This document shows, one piece after another, positions 11,106-19,964 of a stretch of 64,000 nt of DNA; within the stretch, counting starts at the first letter, position 1; each line of letters starts with the position of its first letter. The notes beneath the pieces were generated by a model. The model saw only the letters and a program-made list of their open reading frames with translations. It had not been told where the DNA came from and ran no database searches. The position numbers and the translations under genes are program-made. The DNA lies in the NCBI GenBank assembly GCA_030747485.1, contig JASLKP010000001.1:62001-126000 (forward strand), written 5' to 3'. The DNA comes from Candidatus Thalassarchaeaceae archaeon (GTDB taxonomy: Archaea; Thermoplasmatota; Poseidoniia; Poseidoniales; Thalassarchaeaceae).

Positions 11106-12368
11106 TCAAAGTGCCCGATAACCGATGTCTTTACGGAAATGAGAGCCCTCAAGATGGACCTCTGAAAGCTTGGAATAAGCAAGGTCACATGCATCAGAAA
11201 GTGATGAGGAAATTCCTGTAGATGACAAGACTCGCCCCCCACTGGAAATGAATTTTCCACCACTGTATTTTGTGCCAGCATGATGGATGAAAGCACGACC
11301 TTCTGGACCATTATAATCTGTAAAATCACCAGTAATCTCTCGACCTTTGACTGGAGGCCCTGGATAACCCTCAGCAGCAAGGACGACTGTGAGTGCATGA
11401 GCATCATGGAATGTTGGCATCGAAGTAGATAGGCGTCCTTCTGCGACTGCGAGTAACAATTCACACAAATCACTGGCAATCAATGGGACAGTGACCTGTG
11501 TTTCAGGATCGCCGAATCGGACATTATACTCCACAACGGAAGGTGCCCCCTCACTATCAATCATCAAACCCACATACAAACAACCCCGATACGGAGTTTC
11601 TTGATTGGAAAGATGCCGGTGCATTGGTTTGACAATTTCTGAAATTGCTCTTGCTCTGACTGCTTCTGTAGCGACTGGAGCAGGAGCATAAGCACCCATT
11701 CCGCCAGTATTGAGCCCCACATCACCCTCACCCACTCTTTTGTGGTCTTGGCTACAAGGCAACGCAACATATCCAGATTCATCCATCATGACGAGCATGC
11801 TTGCTTCTTCTCCGGAGAGAAATTCTTCCAGTAGAACCATTCCATCCGTTGCAATTGATGTACGAATAAATTCAATCGCTTCTTCTCTGTTTTCGGTGAC
11901 CACTACGCCCTTTCCACCGGCCAATACATCTCGTTTCACAACCCATGGCGAGCCCCATAAGTCAACAGCATCATCCAAATTCGTCTCAGCAGTAAGATGT
12001 TGGACTCCAGCAGTAGGAATATTCAGATTCAACATCACTTGTTTAGCGAAATCCTTGCTACCTTCAAGCATTGCACCGGCCGCATGTGGACCAAAACAAG
12101 GAATACCTTCTGATCGTAATTCATCAGCCAATCCATCGACAAGAGGACCCTCTGGCCCCACCATGACCAAATCTGCAGAGAGTGTTTTTGCTAACATTAC
12201 CAGTCCAGTAATATCGTCAGCAGATACATCGTGATTGGTTGCAATGGTGGAGGTGCCAGCGTTACCTGGAGCAACATGAACAGCATCAACCGATGGACTC
12301 TCAACAAGTCCGATGCAGAGAGCGTGCTCTCGCCCCCCTCCTCCGACAATGAGTACGCATCGCCCCAT
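11106..12368 (-). CDS. purD: Phosphoribosylamine-glycine ligase (GAR synthetase)
   Basis: A 420-aa ATP-grasp enzyme of usual length. It catalyses step 2 of de novo purine synthesis: 5-phosphoribosylamine + glycine + ATP give GAR. Visible motifs are the N-terminal GGGGREHAL, GPEGPLVDGLADEL, the ATP-grasp lysine/glycine loop KRDVLAGGKGVVV, EEFLSGEEAS, and the metal-binding EYNVRFGDPETQV. The start is set at ATG 12368 because VLIVGGGGREHA follows directly, as in the family. A longer in-frame start at 12437 would overlap the upstream carS and adds non-homologous residues. carS ends 38 nt upstream on the same strand. purE and guaA-B of the same pathway lie about 32 kb away. Confidence 0.97.
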   Translation of the reverse strand: MGRCVLIVGGGGREHALCIGLVESPSVDAVHVAPGNAGTSTIATNHDVSADDITGLVMLAKTLSADLVMVGPEGPLVDGLADELRSEGIPCFGPHAAGAMLEGSKDFAKQVMLNLNIPTAGVQHLTAETNLDDAVDLWGSPWVVKRDVLAGGKGVVVTENREEAIEFIRTSIATDGMVLLEEFLSGEEASMLVMMDESGYVALPCSQDHKRVGEGDVGLNTGGMGAYAPAPVATEAVRARAISEIVKPMHRHLSNQETPYRGCLYVGLMIDSEGAPSVVEYNVRFGDPETQVTVPLIASDLCELLLAVAEGRLSTSMPTFHDAHALTVVLAAEGYPGPPVKGREITGDFTDYNGPEGRAFIHHAGTKYSGGKFISSGGRVLSSTGISSSLSDACDLAYSKLSEVHLEGSHFRKDIGYRAL

Positions 12369-12406
12369 GTGTGACTCCGTGTGCTTCAGGCCCTTGAAGA
12401 ATCGCC

Positions 12407-13090
12407 TCAGTACGGGACGTCCTTCAGACCCACCCAATATCCGAATGTATTGGTGAGACGATGAATGATTGGTGTTAAAATTAAGAGGATTGCCATGCCC
12501 ATCAATAATTCACTGCTACCAAGTATCGAGGGTGAAAGAAGAAGTTGTCCAAAGACGAATGCAGTAATGGCGAATGGGAGTGTGTCTAGCAATGGAGCAT
12601 GACTACTTTGATCGCCTTCTCTCTTCTGCCCTCTGCGTCGTTTGATGAACGAACCAAGACTGTCTCCAATCAAACAACTAAGACCAAGAGAACACCCGAT
12701 TATGAAGGCAGAAATCCATTCATTACCAACCCAAAACCAACCAGAATTCATCGATGATTCAGAGGTACCATAATTTGCGAGAATATCTAGAAATGGAGTG
12801 TCATTGACATGATTTCCAGAGGCGATGGCGTGGATTAACATTCCGAGTAAACCACCGACGATGATGCCCCCGAGTAGCCCATTCCAAGTTTTTCCATCTC
12901 CCAATAAACGATGTCCGTCCTTCAAAATTTTACCACCATCAATCGGTTTTGAATGAATGCCTAGTAGACTCGGAATCCATTTCCCACCGAGCATTGCACC
13001 AGTATTTGCCAAATACGCAGGCAAATACAGCCATAGTACGAGCAAAGGGGCCAAAATAGGATCTTCCCAGGGTAAAGCCTCGCTGGACAT
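12407..13090 (-). CDS. carS: CDP-archaeol synthase (CarS/DUF46 family)
   Basis: A 227-aa polytopic membrane protein with about five hydrophobic segments. The family signature is clear: PAYLANTGAMLGGKW, then PIDGGKILKDGHRLLGDGKTWNG. In archaea the family transfers CMP from CTP to digeranylgeranylglyceryl phosphate, giving CDP-archaeol for polar lipid headgroup addition. The start is ATG 13090 (MSSEALPWEDPI). An in-frame extension to 13285 is not family-like and would run into the divergent gene starting at 13173, so it is rejected. An insertion with KRRRGQKREGDQ sits before the last segments. It lies just upstream of purD on the same strand. Confidence 0.93.
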   Translation of the reverse strand: MSSEALPWEDPILAPLLVLWLYLPAYLANTGAMLGGKWIPSLLGIHSKPIDGGKILKDGHRLLGDGKTWNGLLGGIIVGGLLGMLIHAIASGNHVNDTPFLDILANYGTSESSMNSGWFWVGNEWISAFIIGCSLGLSCLIGDSLGSFIKRRRGQKREGDQSSHAPLLDTLPFAITAFVFGQLLLSPSILGSSELLMGMAILLILTPIIHRLTNTFGYWVGLKDVPY

Positions 13091-13172
13091 GCCACTCGAT
13101 TCGGCATTCCCTAAGTCAACCTTACTCGATTCGGCGCATCCTTCATGACCTATGTGTGTGGGAGCACGTTCT

Positions 13173-15032
13173 ATGAGCCGTAACCGAATGCTACCATTGA
13201 TTCTCGCCACTTTGATGCTGATGGGCTTTGCGCCCCTCGTTTCTAGTGCACCTGCACCAATGAATGGAGGGCCATATGCAGTCACTAGCGACGAAACATG
13301 GGATGTTGATGGACAATTGAATGCTCAAGTCGTCATTGAATCAGGCTCAACCCTCACCATTGAATCCAATCTGACTGTTGCTGAAGGAGCATCAATTACT
13401 GTCAATCAAGGTGCGACATTGCGCCTTGAAAATGGAGGATTGGTTGCAGAAGGTGGGCCGCATGGAGTTCGACCACAAAGTCCACCAGATGGGTCAGGTG
13501 ATGCGAGTCTTCTAGTTCATTCAGGTGTATCTAGTGGTGCATTTACAGTACGTATTGTAACAGCAGATGGTTCCGATGACATGGATGGATGGACCGTGCA
13601 ATGGGATGAACTTCCTGCGCAAGACATGAGTGGTTCTGTTCACGAAATCAACTTCTCCACACCAAAATCTGATTTTCGAATTCACTTCGATTTCCCACTA
13701 GGCACGGGTAGTATGAATGGCAACCTTATGATTGATCGAATCGAAGTTGTCGACAGTAATTCGGCCACACATAGTGTCAATGCAATTGATGCTGAACCAA
13801 TGGATTGTATGCTTGTTGGAGATGATGGCTTTCCATTAATCATCGATGGAACAGCACACATTGAAAACAGTATGATTCGCGGTGCAGATGTCGCCATCAC
13901 CGGTGCTGTCACGACTGAGTCTGCCACATTCATGGCATCAGGTCCAATCAGGGTTACTGGTGACGATGCTAGCCTTGACATGCTCAATGGAGCTGTTACT
14001 CTTTCACGTGTCGACCATGACGTAGAATTAGACGCATTCGCTGATATCACTTGGGGAGCAGCACAAGGCACAGGTGGACTCATCGATCGATGGGAAAGAA
14101 TTGCACCAGAAATGACCATCCACATTCCAGTGAGTGGATATGGTTGTGGTTCACTACCTTGTGTACGATATGTCTACCACGGCCTTGGAGGGCCGAACGC
14201 AGGGGCTTCTTCGATACAGGCTGTGAATAGTGATGGGAACGTCACAATTGGTCAACGCACCATCGAAATCGGATGGGCAGACAGTACCGATGTTTGGACT
14301 GAAAGTGCCACGATTGAGATTGAGCGATTTCGAACAGCATGGAACATGAATTCAACCATGGAGGATTGGAGTAATGCAGTATTTGTCCCCATGCCACGCG
14401 ATGTAACTGTGTTCAACATCCTTGAGCACCTAGAATATCCAATCATATCTGTGGATTCAACTGTAGTTACCAGTGATGAAGGGACTGTAGGCAAGTCAAT
14501 TCCAGTCCATGTTACGGTGACCAATTCAGGTTCTGGAAATGCTGGAATCGCAATCTCTTGTTACTTACCTGATTCAGACAACTATGCTGATGCATCCCCC
14601 AGATATTCTTCGATGTTACTCGGTACAGGTGAGACGGAAACCATTGTCGTCAACTGGTCATTTGCACCTGCAGGTTCTTCAGGGCTAGAGTGCCGTGTTC
14701 ACGACGCAACACAATTCCTAGACATCGATGCCTTCATCGCCAAGCGGGGTGCAGGACTCACGCTTGAAGGATCTTCAGACCCAATGGAAGTATCATGGGT
14801 GGATAGCGATGAAGAAGGATTCGATGCCATGCTCGTCCTTGGAAGCGTGATTCTCACGATTATTATCTGTATGGGAATTGTCGTCCGTTTAGCACAACAG
14901 GGTGCGTTCGGTGGTGGGGCAAACGCTGCCGAAATCGACGAGTTCCTCAGTGAAGAATATGATGAAGACGAAGAGGGAGAAGAGCGAGTCGATCGATTTG
15001 CTCAAATGATGGAAGACGATGATGAGGATTGA
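13173..15032 (+). CDS. Exported surface protein with C-terminal membrane anchor and acidic tail
   Basis: 619 aa. The signal peptide is at residues 1-25 (LILATLMLMGFAPLVSSA). A beta-rich ectodomain follows, with residues about 430-520 resembling a CARDB/NEW3-type immunoglobulin-like module (VHVTVTNSGSGNAGI). One membrane segment lies near 555-580 (LVLGSVILTIIICMGIVV), followed by a very acidic cytoplasmic tail (DEDEEGEERVD...MEDDDED). The start is ATG 13173, next to the signal peptide; an in-frame ATG at 13152 is possible. The gene is divergent from carS with an 82-nt gap. Its stop codon is 2 nt from that of the convergent gene at 15035. No enzyme motif was seen and function is unknown. Confidence 0.85.
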   Translation: MSRNRMLPLILATLMLMGFAPLVSSAPAPMNGGPYAVTSDETWDVDGQLNAQVVIESGSTLTIESNLTVAEGASITVNQGATLRLENGGLVAEGGPHGVRPQSPPDGSGDASLLVHSGVSSGAFTVRIVTADGSDDMDGWTVQWDELPAQDMSGSVHEINFSTPKSDFRIHFDFPLGTGSMNGNLMIDRIEVVDSNSATHSVNAIDAEPMDCMLVGDDGFPLIIDGTAHIENSMIRGADVAITGAVTTESATFMASGPIRVTGDDASLDMLNGAVTLSRVDHDVELDAFADITWGAAQGTGGLIDRWERIAPEMTIHIPVSGYGCGSLPCVRYVYHGLGGPNAGASSIQAVNSDGNVTIGQRTIEIGWADSTDVWTESATIEIERFRTAWNMNSTMEDWSNAVFVPMPRDVTVFNILEHLEYPIISVDSTVVTSDEGTVGKSIPVHVTVTNSGSGNAGIAISCYLPDSDNYADASPRYSSMLLGTGETETIVVNWSFAPAGSSGLECRVHDATQFLDIDAFIAKRGAGLTLEGSSDPMEVSWVDSDEEGFDAMLVLGSVILTIIICMGIVVRLAQQGAFGGGANAAEIDEFLSEEYDEDEEGEERVDRFAQMMEDDDED

Positions 15033-15034
15033 AC

Positions 15035-16384
15035 TCAGCAACTGCTGACTGCCTCAAAGGTCTCCCAAGTATGACCTTCTTCTTCGTGTGACTCATACAT
15101 GTAATACCCTGTATCTACGATTGCTTCAGTCCCACCATTTGCATCTGGTCCAGACTGAGTTGCATCAAATTGAATGGTATAGCAGCCATAATCTTCGAGA
15201 TACTCTGTACTCTCAAAGTACCAACGGTCAATGTCATCCTGTGCATTGCCCTCAAGTAGGAATTCTGAAGTCCGCTCCCCGATGGTTGCAACACCAGTAC
15301 CTAGGTCTGGATCGGCTTCTCCTGCGTTCCAAGTTCCATGTGTGCCTACCACGTGAATCTGTGGATAAGTGATGATTGCTTCACCCCCGTAACTCATGGT
15401 CATGTCAATATGGTATTCACCACGAATAGGAGATGGGGCAGATGATCCATCAGCACTGTTAGATGAAATACCAAATGCGCCGTAAATGTAGATACCATCA
15501 ATGCAAGTTGCAGTAGATGAACCACAATTGCTGCCATCTTCCTTCACTGTGACACGCTGATCAATATCGTTGATTGTACGAGTCATATTGAGGGCAGGAA
15601 GGTCAATCCCTTGAGAATCGCCACCATCAATCGAAGCAACGACTGTGTATGGGGTTTCCTTCAACACAGCAACACCGCTATCCACACCAGACACGACATA
15701 GGCATTGCCAGAATAGAAATCATCAACATTCAATGAAAATGTGCCTATTTCACCACTACCCTGACTACTTGACTCCATGGAAACACTGACTGCGTTTGAC
15801 CAAACTTCTGAGCCATCGTGTAGAACTTTGACATCGACGTTGCCTGTTCCAAATGATCCACCAAATAAACCCGAAGTGTAGCGCATTGTCAAGGTGACAC
15901 TGTCTGATGATTCATCATAAGATACATCGGTAATGGTTGTACGTCCGCCTAAATCCATCGCGCCAACATATGGTACGGCACCAAGAACAAGATAGGCGAC
16001 AATCAGTGCCCCCCATTGTATGCTGGATAAACTTGCACCTGAATTTCGCTCATTCTTGATGTGCATCCAAGCAACTGCAAACGATGCAGCAAATAGAGCA
16101 AGTACTGCGACTCCAGAGTAATCTGGCAATTCAGACAATAGGTAAATCAGAATCATACTCAAAAGAAGTGAGCCGATTGCCACATAGAGCATGATTGGTT
16201 TTCCACCAGGGGTTGAATCACTGGTCGTTGCCTTGGATAGAAGTCCCCCCGAACCACTAGGTTCACTATCAAGGATTTTCTTCTCCTTGACGAAATCCGG
16301 ATTTTCAGGGTCTCCTGTAGCGCTGAATGCACCCTCTTCATCATCACTCTTCTGCTGTGCTTTCTCGAGTAGGCCGCCGGACAT
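15035..16384 (-). CDS. Membrane protein with cytoplasmic N-terminus and large external domain, unknown
   Basis: 449 aa. Residues 1-60 are hydrophilic and carry two copies of a GGLL(E/S)KA motif (MSGGLLEKAQQK and SGGLLSKATTS). Three to four membrane segments follow near 65-150 (MLYVAIGSLLLSMILIYLL, VLALFAASFAVAWM, WGALIVAYLVLGAVPYV). The remaining 300 or so residues are an extracytoplasmic beta-rich region with N-linked sequons and Cys pairs. ATG 16384 is chosen over GTG 16393, because the GTG lies inside a perfect 8-bp hairpin that ends 4 nt before the ATG. The protein is not recognised; no catalytic motif was seen. Confidence 0.8.
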   Translation of the reverse strand: MSGGLLEKAQQKSDDEEGAFSATGDPENPDFVKEKKILDSEPSGSGGLLSKATTSDSTPGGKPIMLYVAIGSLLLSMILIYLLSELPDYSGVAVLALFAASFAVAWMHIKNERNSGASLSSIQWGALIVAYLVLGAVPYVGAMDLGGRTTITDVSYDESSDSVTLTMRYTSGLFGGSFGTGNVDVKVLHDGSEVWSNAVSVSMESSSQGSGEIGTFSLNVDDFYSGNAYVVSGVDSGVAVLKETPYTVVASIDGGDSQGIDLPALNMTRTINDIDQRVTVKEDGSNCGSSTATCIDGIYIYGAFGISSNSADGSSAPSPIRGEYHIDMTMSYGGEAIITYPQIHVVGTHGTWNAGEADPDLGTGVATIGERTSEFLLEGNAQDDIDRWYFESTEYLEDYGCYTIQFDATQSGPDANGGTEAIVDTGYYMYESHEEEGHTWETFEAVSSC

Positions 16385-16388
16385 AGGA

Positions 16389-16407
16389 TACACCTCTACG
16401 AGGTGTA
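16389..16407 (-). promoter_or_regulatory. Start-proximal hairpin (gene at 16384)
   Basis: Perfect inverted repeat TACACCTC-GTA-GAGGTGTA on the minus strand, ending 4 nt before the ATG. No Shine-Dalgarno sequence lies between hairpin and start. It belongs to the recurring hairpin class described in the findings. Confidence 0.7.
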
Positions 16408-16489
16408 CCTAGGTCTAGGGGTTATCAAACCGTTGCATTCCACGCATGATTGCGTGGCCTTTTCTGCGAAACAGAAATTTGCCATTCTG

Positions 16490-17419
16490 TCAGAATATCG
16501 GTTCAAATGGTGTCGGGTCACCATCTGGGTCGCCTAGACGCTCTTCATTACGACGGAACGCCACTGCAGCAGCTAATCCAAGCATCATCAAACTCGGGAA
16601 GAGTTCGAAGCCAGGCAAGTAAACGCCACGAATGTAGAGTGTAATCATCTGAGTCTGTTGCATCAAGACACCGTTGGAACGGATGGAGTGCTCGCTAGTC
16701 GCACGGAAGTCTAGCTGGTAATAACTGTCAGACCAACCCTGCTTCTTGGGTGTGCGCATCATGACTCGCATCGTCTCAGGTGGTGCCTTTGATTCAATCC
16801 AAGTATTCACTTCAGGTAATGAGATTTGGAAGCCCTCATCATCGAGGTCACCACGGTTGGCAACATCAATCACGAACTGATCGCGGTTGTTACCGTCGTT
16901 GTAAATCTTGAACTCAAAGATGTAGTCGACCTTCGGGCGGAGTTGCTTGAAGGGCTCATCAGCCTGAACACGGAGCATAGCGAACTGCTTGACAACCACC
17001 ATCAAGTTGGTAGTCTGAGATGTGCAGGTCGGGCACGGTGCACCATTGGCTTGGTCAACACGCGCTGAGATGGTGACTTGTCGGCTACCTTCTGTCATCT
17101 GGTCTTCGCCACGGACAACAACTTCGAAGGTAGTCGTATCACCAGCTGCAACAGTAATGGATCCAGGTGCAGAATAGGTCAGTCCTGCAGAGGTGACCTG
17201 AATGTTGACTTTCTCGACGTATAGGGTCGGATTTGTAGCATCACAGTAGGTTGTACCGATACGTGTGTCACCAGGAGCAACTTCAATCTCGATTGCAGAA
17301 GGACTGCAGATGATACTGATGTCAGGATTCACTTGAGCCTGCGCGTTATCGACTGTGCCAGCCCACGTGCTCAGCACGTAGATTGCAATTAGCATGGTCA
17401 TTCGGAATACAGACTTCAT
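16490..17419 (-). CDS. Exported protein with NEW3-like domain and C-terminal anchor
   Basis: 309 aa with a signal peptide at residues 1-29 (MLIAIYVLSTWAGTVDNAQA). The first ectodomain part (SIICSPSAIEIEVAPGD ... NPTLYVEKVNI) matches the order of features in the next gene upstream (EVTCQ ... NPTLYNEDVKI), so the two look like tandem paralogs. A second beta module contains FEFKIYNDGNNRDQF, typical of NEW3/CARDB-like folds. One C-terminal hydrophobic segment (FPSLMMLGLAAAVAF) is followed by RRNEE and a short tail. Cys-x-x-Cys (CPTC) is present. The start is at 17419, three nt after a hairpin. Function unknown. Confidence 0.83.
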   Translation of the reverse strand: MKSVFRMTMLIAIYVLSTWAGTVDNAQAQVNPDISIICSPSAIEIEVAPGDTRIGTTYCDATNPTLYVEKVNIQVTSAGLTYSAPGSITVAAGDTTTFEVVVRGEDQMTEGSRQVTISARVDQANGAPCPTCTSQTTNLMVVVKQFAMLRVQADEPFKQLRPKVDYIFEFKIYNDGNNRDQFVIDVANRGDLDDEGFQISLPEVNTWIESKAPPETMRVMMRTPKKQGWSDSYYQLDFRATSEHSIRSNGVLMQQTQMITLYIRGVYLPGFELFPSLMMLGLAAAVAFRRNEERLGDPDGDPTPFEPIF

Positions 17420-17422
17420 TGG

Positions 17423-17437
17423 GACACCGTAGGTGCC
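17423..17437 (-). promoter_or_regulatory. Start-proximal hairpin (gene at 17419)
   Basis: On the minus strand GGCACC-TAC-GGTGTC forms a 6-bp stem with one G-U pair, ending 3 nt before the ATG. There is no Shine-Dalgarno sequence between. Confidence 0.55.
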
Positions 17438-17497
17438 TGCACATCATCCATACATAAGCGTTAGCAGATTAGGGGCCGTAATTCTAGATGTCCAAAA

Positions 17498-18538
17498 TTA
17501 GAATTCAAAGTCATCAAGCTCATCAAGATCCTGATTAATTGACGTTTTGTTGACCCTCCTAGATGACTTCGTCGCTCTCGGTTCTGAAGGCACATATTCA
17601 GTTTCGTAACTGGACGATGGCGTTCTGAATTTGCGGACAATAATCGTGAGGATTGCCACAGCCACCAACAAACCGAGAACGCCTCCAGCAATGTATGCCC
17701 ACATCGGGATATTCATCGATGAAAGGTCAAGGATACTTTCTGGTGCTGCTGTTGCATCAACGGTGAATATCTCTGTCACACTAAGTGAGCGAACTGTTGA
17801 GGAAGCGGTGACTGTGACTTCAATCGTTTCAGTATCCAATGTTTCAGGCGGCGTCAACACCACCGTGAAGGTGACTGAACCATCAACATCAGCAGTATCC
17901 AAATCTGTCGATATATTCACAATAAATCCACGAGAGGTTAATTCATCTGAAAGTTCCAACATATAGGAATCCTCGTCATTACCAAAGTTTCGAACCATGA
18001 CATTCACGCTAACGGGCATGCCACCGCCTTCAATCGGGATGATTTGCGGCGTTATATCCAACTGTATATCTGAAAACGAAGCGATTTCAACGAGGATGTT
18101 TGCATCATCTGTTGGCCTAAAATTCGAAAGGAAATCTGGCCAATCAGTTCCCTGTACAGAAGTGACTTCTGCATCAACTGTGATGTTGTGCACCTGCGGG
18201 TTCTTGTCTGAACCCATGTTCGAAATCATGACATTGAAATCAACAGATTCACCAGCACTGACGACCATGTCTTCAGGACCTACAACTGTCATGCCATCAT
18301 TGCTATACTCAATTTTCACATCTTCATTGTAAAGTGTTGGATTTTCCAACGTGCAGACCGCAGTCACGTAGCCAGAATCTGAGGATACGTCCAACTGTGC
18401 CGGATCTGAATCATATTGACAGGTTACTTCGATTCCCGGCAGGAGATTTGGGACCTGTGCTGTCCCAGTGGGCATCAAAAGGGGCACAAAAAGCAAAATC
18501 GCGACTAAAGCGAGGGCCCGACGGGGGTGCTGCATCAT
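17498..18538 (-). CDS. Exported protein with NEW3-like domains and C-terminal anchor, paralog of its neighbour
   Basis: 346 aa. It has a signal peptide (ALALVAILLFVPLLMPTGTA), then two beta modules (NPTLYNEDVKIEYSNDG; VNVMVRNFGNDEDSYML), the second of NEW3/CARDB type. One membrane segment lies near 285-310 (MWAYIAGGVLGLLVAVAILTI). The basic then acidic cytoplasmic tail ends in LDELDDFEF. Starts at 18538 and 18535 (ATGATG) both fit; a longer frame to 18616 would run into the tRNA gene and is rejected. It lies 47 nt downstream of a tRNA gene on the same strand. Role unknown; perhaps a scaffold paired with the paralog at 16490. Confidence 0.83.
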   Translation of the reverse strand: MMQHPRRALALVAILLFVPLLMPTGTAQVPNLLPGIEVTCQYDSDPAQLDVSSDSGYVTAVCTLENPTLYNEDVKIEYSNDGMTVVGPEDMVVSAGESVDFNVMISNMGSDKNPQVHNITVDAEVTSVQGTDWPDFLSNFRPTDDANILVEIASFSDIQLDITPQIIPIEGGGMPVSVNVMVRNFGNDEDSYMLELSDELTSRGFIVNISTDLDTADVDGSVTFTVVLTPPETLDTETIEVTVTASSTVRSLSVTEIFTVDATAAPESILDLSSMNIPMWAYIAGGVLGLLVAVAILTIIVRKFRTPSSSYETEYVPSEPRATKSSRRVNKTSINQDLDELDDFEF

Positions 18539-18585
18539 CCTTCGGTGGTCGCCCCTTATTGAATAGGGTTCGCGTGGAATGGAAG

Positions 18586-18660
18586 TGGACCCCACCGGAT
18601 TTGAACCAGTGACCACCTGGTTATGAGCCAGGCGCTCTAACCGAACTAAGCTAGGGGTCC
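18586..18660 (-). tRNA. tRNA with CAT anticodon (elongator Met, or Ile2)
   Basis: A 75-nt cloverleaf on the minus strand. The 7-bp acceptor stem GGACCCC/GGGGTCC is perfect, followed by discriminator A. The D arm is GCTT...GAGC, the anticodon stem CCTGG/CCAGG has loop CTCATAA, the variable loop is TGGTC, and the T arm is ACTGG-TTCAAAT-CCGGT. CCA is not encoded and no intron is seen. The anticodon stem lacks the GGG:CCC pairs of an initiator, so this is elongator Met or an Ile2 tRNA whose C34 is modified. The variable loop leaves Ile2 open. Confidence 0.93.
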
Positions 18661-18695
18661 GTGGACGCGTTGAACAGGGCTTGGCATTTCAGCCT

Positions 18696-19958
18696 TCACT
18701 CTCCGACCATGGCTGATTGAATTGCATTTTCAGCCGCTTCGCGGCAATCTTCAGGCACGAATAGCATGATGTCATTCAGAGGCGCAGTGATGCTTGCAAC
18801 CATCGGACTGACCTCACTAATATCCCGACCATCTTCCAATCGAATACCACCAGTATAGGGCCGATAACCTTCCTTGCTGACTCGTGTTACAATCATGTCT
18901 TCATCCGGATGATGTCCAGCATCTGCAAGAATTTGCTTGATGTTGTTTTGTGCACCCCAAAATGCAACTTCAGTGAGATCGCGCACACGTACACGCTTGT
19001 GCATACCAGTACGACTGGCTAACAAGCCCGACCACTTTGAAAGCACAGGATCTGGGTGTGTCACAAAGGCTGACAATTCTGCATAAATGAGGCTGTCAGT
19101 GAGCGCAAGGTAATCTTTCACTGAGAGATTCTCATCGGTTAGCATCCGTTCCATTCGACGACTGACAGTCATTTCACCAGCGACAACCAACTCGCGTGCG
19201 CGCACGAGGGCACGTATGACATACGCAGTTGTGAGCATGTTCAATTTGTGGAAGTAGACGTTGTGATACATGTGGTAGCGCATGATGAGATACGACTCTA
19301 CTTCGGCGACACCGCCGCGACTAATGGTGAGATGCCCATCATCTCCGATTCGCATCGCACGAAAGATTCGGAATACATCGAAGGTCCCAATCTTTGCACC
19401 GGTATTGATTTGGTCACGCATCAGATAGTCAAGGCGATCAACATCCAACTGACTACTGACAATATCGTGTAGTACAGGAAAATCACAGGTCCCATCTAGA
19501 ATGGTAAACAATCGAGCAAGTCCCTCTTCTCCGACCAATTCGACGAGTGCTTGGCGAAGATCATTTTCTGGATCTTCCAAAATCATACGACCCCATGCCT
19601 CGTGATGTTTGTAGTGAGCGAATACTTTGTCACTCTCTAGAGCGTGACTGAACGGAGGATGTCCGATGTCATGCAACAGTGCTGCATAACGAACCAAGCG
19701 CGAATCCTCTGGTGTGATTCGGCCAGGGTCGACTGTTTCAAGGTGTTCAAGGAGGACGCCGGCCAAATGCTGTGCACCTAGACTGTGGACAAAGCGAGTG
19801 TGGGTCGCTGTTGGAAATACGTAGTGACATGTTGCCAATTGTTTGATGTCACGTAATCGTTGGAAGGTCCTAGTATCGACAAGACGAGAAATATCGTCAG
19901 TGAGTTCAATGTCACGATGGACATTATCACGGACGACTCTAGAATGTCCTGTCATCAT
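18696..19958 (-). CDS. HD-domain phosphohydrolase (dNTPase-like, COG1078 type)
   Basis: 420 aa. It has the metal-binding HD pattern: RFVHSLGAQHLAG (first His), ALLHDIGHPPFSHALE (His-Asp pair), and SQLDVDRLDYLMRD (distal Asp). Layout and motif order match the SAMHD1/dGTPase-related COG1078 family, whose characterised members hydrolyse dNTPs to nucleoside and triphosphate. The substrate here is inferred. Two adjacent ATGs exist (19958, 19955). GAGGTGA at 19960-19966 overlaps the stop codon of the upstream gene and fits the second ATG slightly better, so translation is probably coupled to the upstream lipoprotein gene. No membrane segment. Confidence 0.88.
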   Translation of the reverse strand: MMTGHSRVVRDNVHRDIELTDDISRLVDTRTFQRLRDIKQLATCHYVFPTATHTRFVHSLGAQHLAGVLLEHLETVDPGRITPEDSRLVRYAALLHDIGHPPFSHALESDKVFAHYKHHEAWGRMILEDPENDLRQALVELVGEEGLARLFTILDGTCDFPVLHDIVSSQLDVDRLDYLMRDQINTGAKIGTFDVFRIFRAMRIGDDGHLTISRGGVAEVESYLIMRYHMYHNVYFHKLNMLTTAYVIRALVRARELVVAGEMTVSRRMERMLTDENLSVKDYLALTDSLIYAELSAFVTHPDPVLSKWSGLLASRTGMHKRVRVRDLTEVAFWGAQNNIKQILADAGHHPDEDMIVTRVSKEGYRPYTGGIRLEDGRDISEVSPMVASITAPLNDIMLFVPEDCREAAENAIQSAMVGE

Positions 19959-19964
19959 TTCACC

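Noticed and set aside
13091-13285. 65-codon N-terminal extension of carS
   Set aside because: It would overlap the divergent gene's start, and the family begins near the PAYLANTGAML segment soon after ATG 13090.
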